Positions 58,817-64,000 of a stretch of DNA of 64,000 nt are shown here, one piece after another (positions within the stretch are counted from its first letter, which is position 1; each line of letters starts with the position of its first letter). The notes beneath the pieces are model-generated. The model saw only the letters and a list, made by a program, of their open reading frames with translations, was not told where the DNA came from and did no database searches. Origin of the DNA: Molossus alvarezi (lineage: Eukaryota; Chordata; Mammalia; Chiroptera; Molossidae); contig CM073899.1 in the NCBI GenBank assembly GCA_037176705.1, forward strand, positions 3,720,001 to 3,784,000, read 5' to 3'. The translations under genes and the position numbers were made by a program.

Positions 58817-58911
58817 CCCTAGTCGGTTTAGCTCAGTGGTTGGAGTGTCGGCCTGCGGACCAAAGAGTCCCGGGTTTGGGGCATGTACAAAAAAAAAAAA
58901 AAAAACAACAA
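58817..58911 (+). mobile_element. Head-only VES1 SINE with poly(A)
   Basis: The tRNA-like head (GCCCTAGTCGGTTTAGCTCA) is followed by GTCCCGGGTTTGGGGCATGTAC and a run of 17 A, then AACAACAAC. The body, waist and normal tail are absent. About ten bases after the B box (TTCCCGCTA in relatives) are also missing. No clear duplication. It breaks at the same GGGGCATGTAC position as 42839-42929. Confidence 0.85.
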
Positions 58912-60464
58912 CAAAAAACCAGCCAAGTCTTGGGCAGCACCTTGCACTTCCTTTGGCAAGTGATAAGTTAAGCATTGGTAAATGAAGACACAAACGGCCA
59001 CGTGTCCGGTCAGAGTTTGCCACCAAGTAAGTTATGAAGGAACTTGAAGTTTTTATAGCTTTTTGAATTTTGTTGGATTTATGGATAAAGGGTTTTCTTC
59101 CTGTATTTTAAACTTGAGAAATGCGTTATTCTAGGGGTAAAGTTTTAGCTATTTAATTGATTTTCTCATTTTGGGGAGTTTCTGTTTTGAGTGATACATT
59201 TTCTTTTGGGAGTGAGGGTATTCGGTGAACGTTCAGACTTAGCAGCTTTACAGTTCTTAGGAAGAATGTTTGTAAATAGTGAGTTAGCACTGTGTGTCTG
59301 TTACTTGAGTAGCTTTAAAATATCTTGGAAGTTTGGTATTTATAACAAACTTCAGTGGTGCTATATTCCTCCCAGGTGTCTAAATGTAACTTGGACCTGA
59401 TCCCACCACAGACGCAGGGTTTGCGTGTGGCCCGCAGCTGCTGCCTCTGTCCTGTCGTTGCAGTGTGGTGGCGAGCCCTGGGTGGCAATAGTGCTCAGCT
59501 CAGAGGGCATTAGCATGTCCAGATGTTCGGAGTAATGCTGGTTCCCCTTCATATCAGCATCCTCACTTTATGGGGTAGACACAGAGCGGCATGGACCCAG
59601 CTGGTGGAGGCGAAGCTTGGACCTGGGTCCTTGGATTGTGACAGTTGTCCTCCATGTCATCTAACCCCAGCACCCTCTTCCAAGACTAGACATTGGCACT
59701 TTGGAATCAAAGAGTTAGTAGGTCTCCATGGCTACTTAGATGCTGGCAGGTTAGAACCCTTCATGTATTTGCAAACACCCAGGGAGTGTTTCAGGTGAGT
59801 GTCATTCTACCCTCGTGACTAGGGCAGTGCAGGGGACACAAGCTGGCCCTTAGGCTGGACATGCAGAGCTCAGGTCCCCATGCAGGTGTCTCCCTAGCAG
59901 CTTTACCCCCGACTGGCTGTCGTGCCTGCTGTCTGCAGCTTCCTGAGTGCAGCAAATGCCAGGTGTCTGGAGAATACCAACACAGTAAAAATTTTGCATG
60001 CAAAGGGTAAAAAGTCTGGTAAGCAAGTATTATGTTATTAAAATACCACACTTCAAAACAAATGACCGATTATTTGTGGAAATGTTTGTATCATTTCAAA
60101 ATGAGATTGTCATAATATAATTATGTGAAGTTTGATCTTTGCAAAGTAGGAATGTTATATTCCGGATGTTTTTCCCAGAACACAGGGAAATTATTTCTTA
60201 ATATGCCCCTAAAGCTTCCCTCCTCTTCACTGTTAATGTGCCTACACTTGTGTACATTATCTTTTTTAAGATCACTCTTTCTTTCTCTCTCAACCTTAAG
60301 AAAAAGCATTTCCATTGACTGGCTTAAAAGCTCCACAGAATCACCCCACTGTGAATCTTGAAGGAAACAAATAAGAGAATAGTAACATCTGATGGATGTG
60401 GCGAACTTAAGGCCTGGGTTTAGCTCAGCATTTCTTGTTTTATATTCTGTTTGTGCAGTGCAAA

Positions 60465-60590
60465 TGCGGTGAAAAAGCCCTGGCCTTGAGCCCGAGAATT
60501 CGGGTTCAAAATCCTGACTCACTAGTTTTGTGGCCCTGGGCGCTTTCAGTTCCTGAAACCTACTTTCTCTCCCCTGTCAGTAGGAACTCC
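60465..60590 (+). mobile_element. MIR SINE (probable)
   Basis: CCTTGAGCCCGAGAATTCGG, TGACTCACTAGTTTTGTGGC and CTGGGCGCTTTCAGTTCCTG follow the MIR core order. Confidence 0.6.
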
Positions 60591-60599
60591 AAAGACTGA

Positions 60600-63125
60600 A
60601 GGGTAGTGCTAACACCAGAGAACGCTGTTCCCTAAGCAGATTGACAAACAACAGGAGCAGAAAGTGGGCACTGTCCTTCCTGTGTTTGCAGGGAGACCCC
60701 ACTCAGGCCAGGTTGCAGATGGCTGTGTTGCCGCGTCACTGAGACATTCATGTGAGTGCAGGGGCTCAGGCAGGTGTGCTCCGCCATCTGAGCTTCCGCC
60801 AGGGCGTTTGCACAGTTCTTCCTGCAGTGAACTTCAGCTGGCTTTTAAGTTTGGAACCCGAGTTTTAAGGTGCTCGGTGTTATTTGAAACGTCTTTCTTA
60901 ATTGACATGCAGCACAGGCATGGGAACTCTGTGTCTACTGATCATCACTAAGGCTGGTGAAATTTACCAAACGCAACAATGTTTGCTTGAAAAGTTTTGG
61001 TATTTTGCCGTGGTAAACATAATGTTGCATATTACAAGAAACTGTGGAAATTATAGCAAATTAGAAAGAAATGGTCTGATTCTCGTTGCTGACAGCATTT
61101 TGGCATTTTTCTCCTTGGTTGATGTAAATAAATTTTAGTATTCCTTTGAAACAAATAGGAATCATCCCCTAAATTAACAATAATAATGAAGAATAAAGTT
61201 GTTCAGTGCTTGACAAGTAAAAATATATTTCATTTTTTTATTATGACCTGAGGAGGAAGGTTTGGAGCAGGGAGAGGAGGAACGGTTAGTGTGATAAAAG
61301 ACAACAATAGTGCCGAAGTCCTGTGTTTCTGGTTTTCCATGCACTGTGACCTTTTAGCTTTAAAATTAGAGTAGCTGCCGCTAAATTTGATGAAAGTATT
61401 TTCTTCCTCACTAACGTTTTCTAGTAAAGTTACAAACATTTTTGACAATCCTTACTTACAATGAAGGAAAACTTTTGTTTTTTTGGAAAGTTGGTATAAT
61501 GTATTTGTTTATATTTTTTAGAGATGCACTTTTTTTAGCAACAGCACCATCTTGTGGCCTTCTAGAATATTGTTGCCAAACCTGTGTTTTACAATTAAGT
61601 ACAAATTGCTCTGATGTTGGTTGGCCAGCATCACCTTCGCAATGGCTAGTTCATACTGTAAATGGAATGTAGGGAGTACAAACTAAGATTATTTGTACAC
61701 TAGGATTGCAGCTTTGTAAAAAAAAATGTGTATTGGAGGAAAATAATGGTATAAAAATGAAAGCAGTTGTGAGGCTGGTTGGTGTGATTATGGATGATTG
61801 CTGCTACTTCATGTTTTTGTGAAAGAGGCAGTAATTTTAGTCAAGTGTTCTAAGCTGGAACGGATTGTGTGTCCTGTGCTCCATCTCCTCTTAGACGACC
61901 GGCCCAGAGGGCTCTGCTGCCTGTCGCACCAGCAGTTAACGAGGCCGCTCTTGTCTAGGGCTGTTATCTAAGCTCTTGGAGGAGTACTTTCTATATGCAT
62001 TTTTGTACTATTTTTTCATTTTGATGGCAATTTTAAAGAGAAAAAGTCAATTTCTGAAGTATGGTCATTCATTTGACAAACCACCTAGAACTAAATGAGG
62101 CCCCTTGGTTTTAAGCCTGGGGGTTGTTCTGATACTCAGTTGGCACCAGGGGCACCAGACAAGTGCCAGACACTCCGGGGCACCAGGCTGTGAGGGAGGC
62201 ATGTGGGTGCAGTGGTGAGGACTTGTCCTTCACTTTCGGAATTCAGTTGGTGAGGAAAATACAGCTATTTTGATGAACACAGAAGTTGGATTCTGGATGA
62301 AAATAGACATAATTTATTGAGTGTTTAATGTGTGCCAGGCACCATGCAAAGGGCTTTTTCTCTGCGTCAGGAATTTCTTTTGGAGTTTTGCTCTGAGTTT
62401 GCAGGAGCAGTGCATAGGCACACGTGAGTATTTGTGGCAGCTCTGAACCCTCTGTGGGGCGGGAGGGTGCCCTGTCCCACATGTCCCACATGAGGGGCTC
62501 AGCGGGCAGAGGGCTGTAGGCGTCTGTGGTCCTTGCGAGCTCACCAGTGTTTCTGTGGGGAAATCTGTGCTGTGTTCTGAGCAGCCATTGTTCCCCAAGA
62601 CTTTTAGAAAAGTCCAATTGATGTGTCATTTGGGGATTAGTATGTGACTTCTGAATCATTTTGAATAATTAGGACTAGAGAATGGCCCCAGTTTAATGAA
62701 ATTTTCTCTTGTTTATCTACTTTTTACCGTTTGAATATTTAATAAGTCAAATGAGTATTTTAGGTAACATTTACCTTTTATTTTCTATTGGACTTTTTTT
62801 TTTTTTATTGAGCATTTATTTTGGGTTGTGGAGATAAAATCACATTTTTAGGTGGACGTGGACTTGGACCTCAGAATTGGCAGAGCAAAGATGGGAGAGG
62901 GTGTCGGTGGTTTATAGTCCCACCGGTATAGAATTTTCTGTGTAATATTTTAATTTTATTAAAGTTTTAGTTCTGTGATATATAGATACATTTAAAAAAT
63001 CTAACCCTCATAACTAATTTCACAAGGATTAATTGCTTTATTCATTTAACATGGATGTATTGAGTAGTTAGTAAAGACTGAAAACTGGGCTTGGGGCTGG
63101 AATTACAAAGGTGAGTCCTACACCC
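60600..63125. other. 2.5 kb unassigned sequence
   Basis: No gene or named repeat. Phrases like TATTGAGTGTTTAATGTGTG CCAGGCACC (62315-62342) are typical of ancient L2/MIR-class 3' ends. A T13 run lies at 62794-62806. Confidence 0.4.
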
Positions 63126-63129
63126 AAAG

Positions 63130-64000
63130 GTGAACTCAGCAGGCCCAGAGCCCCGACTGAGTGAATCCTGTTCGCTGGCGTCAGTCCCTGCACAGCAGCC
63201 CCCCCCCCCCTGCAGTCACAGCTGTCCCGCACAGACAGCTGAGGTTAGTCCCTTTCACTGAGGTGCCAGCAGCAACCAAGGCTCAACTACACAGGAGGGC
63301 ACACACAGCCCACACAGGAGACACACCTGGAGCACTGACTACTGGGCCCCCAGGACTCCTACTACGTAAGGCCACTGTACCAACACTGGGAGATGTAACA
63401 GATCTTCCTAACACGTAGAAACAAAGAGCCAGCCAGAATGAGGGGACAAACATGTCCCAAATGAAAGAACAAAACAAAACTCCAGAAAAGGAACTAAGAA
63501 AAATGGAGACAAACAATCTACCAGATGCAGAGTTCAAAACACTGGTTATAAAGATGCTCAATAAACTTGGAACTTCAACAAAGAGATAGGAAACATAAAA
63601 ATAGAGATAGAAAACATAAAACAGAAGCAGTTAGAAATGAAGACTACAAGAACTGAAATGAAGAATGCATTAGAGGGAATCAACAGTAGATTAGATGAAA
63701 CAGTATCAAAGCAGCAATTTGGAAGACAAGGTAAACAGAAAGCACCCGATCAGAACAGCAATAGAAAGAAAAATCCAAAAAAACGAGGATAGTTTAAGGA
63801 GCCTCTGGGACAACATGAAGCATACCAATATTCACATCATAGGGGTGCCAGAAGGAGAAAAGAGAGAGCAAGGAATTCAGAACCTATTTGAAGAAATAAT
63901 GACTGAAAGTTTCCTTAACCTGGTAAAGGAAAAAGACATACAAGCATAGAAAGTGTAGAGAGTCCCAAACGAGATGAACCCAAAAAGCTCCACACCATAA
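63130..64000 (+). mobile_element. L1M/HAL1 5' part: 5' UTR and ORF1 relic, cut by window end
   Basis: From about 63130 a GC-richer 5' UTR-like part leads into an A-rich ORF1 (from about 63440). Translated pieces match L1/HAL1 ORF1, for example METNNLPDAEFKTLVIKMLN, then a coiled-coil-like segment, then SLWDNMKHTNIHIIGVPEGE and FEEIMTESFLNLVKEKDIQA (about 63797-63946). Stops and frameshifts break it. A C12 run lies at 63199-63210. Whether ORF2 follows (L1) or not (HAL1) cannot be seen here. Confidence 0.82.

Larger units (their letters stand above)
49602..64000 (+). other. Probable first intron of the CpG-island gene
   Basis: Inferred from the donor at 49602. I see no convincing downstream coding exon. 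The region is filled with retroposons and unassigned sequence. Stretches without recognised repeats include 49.9-50.98, 51.5-52.7, 55.0-57.5, 58.9-60.4 and 60.6-63.1 kb. Confidence 0.45.

Overview
This is vertebrate nuclear DNA, almost certainly from a bat. Roughly thirty SINEs share a tRNA-like head (GGTTTGGCTCAGCGGTTAGAG or GTGTGGCTCAGTGGTTGAGC), a CT-rich waist and an A-rich tail. These are the VES-type SINEs of yangochiropteran bats. Two lineages are visible: 'VES1', with a tail reading CTCGGGTGAGGATAAAAA, and 'VES2', with a tail reading CTCTAAAATCAATAAA. Alongside them are several 5'-truncated LINE-1 3' ends of one young lineage, and older placental-mammal repeats (L1M, L2, MIR, MaLR-type LTRs, an RTE-clade LINE and an L1/HAL1 ORF1 relic). 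I saw no Helitron, piggyBac or hAT copies of the kind common in Myotis-like vespertilionids. This weakly points to another family, but absence from 64 kb is poor evidence.

Layout. 1-2775 is the 3' part of an L1 with a broken ORF2. 2.8-32.8 kb is gene-poor sequence with scattered SINEs, two L1 tails each split by a later VES insertion (5.7-6.7 and 29.1-30.1 kb), a TG microsatellite (7.9-8.2 kb), ancient L1, L2, MIR and LTR fossils (13.7-21 kb) and unassigned single-copy sequence. 32.8-34.0 kb is another L1 tail with clear target-site duplications. 34.9-35.36 kb is a VES2-VES1 tandem within one duplication. 35.4-41.8 kb is mostly single-copy and holds a perfect 23-bp inverted repeat (38.0 kb). 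41.8-45.1 kb is a SINE-dense block. 46.1-46.9 kb is an antisense RTE LINE fossil. 48.3-48.8 kb looks like a solo LTR with a TATA box.

The only evidence of a host gene is a CpG island at about 49.09-49.9 kb. It has GC boxes, an inverted CCAAT box, an NRF1-like site and a YY1-like AGATGGCGG motif just before a consensus splice donor (GT at 49602). I read this as the promoter and non-coding first exon of a plus-strand housekeeping-type gene, whose long first intron probably fills the rest of the window. I could not identify the gene and recognise no downstream coding exon. The 49.6-64 kb stretch holds further SINEs, an antisense L1 tail (58.0-58.6 kb) and, at the right edge, an L1/HAL1 ORF1 relic.

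No intact protein-coding gene, functional RNA gene, CRISPR array or prokaryote-type system was found. The more unusual observations concern retroposon biology (head-only SINEs with a shared break, a SINE dimer, nested insertions), the 82-nt hairpin, and the LTR promoter sitting about 0.9 kb upstream of the CpG-island promoter.
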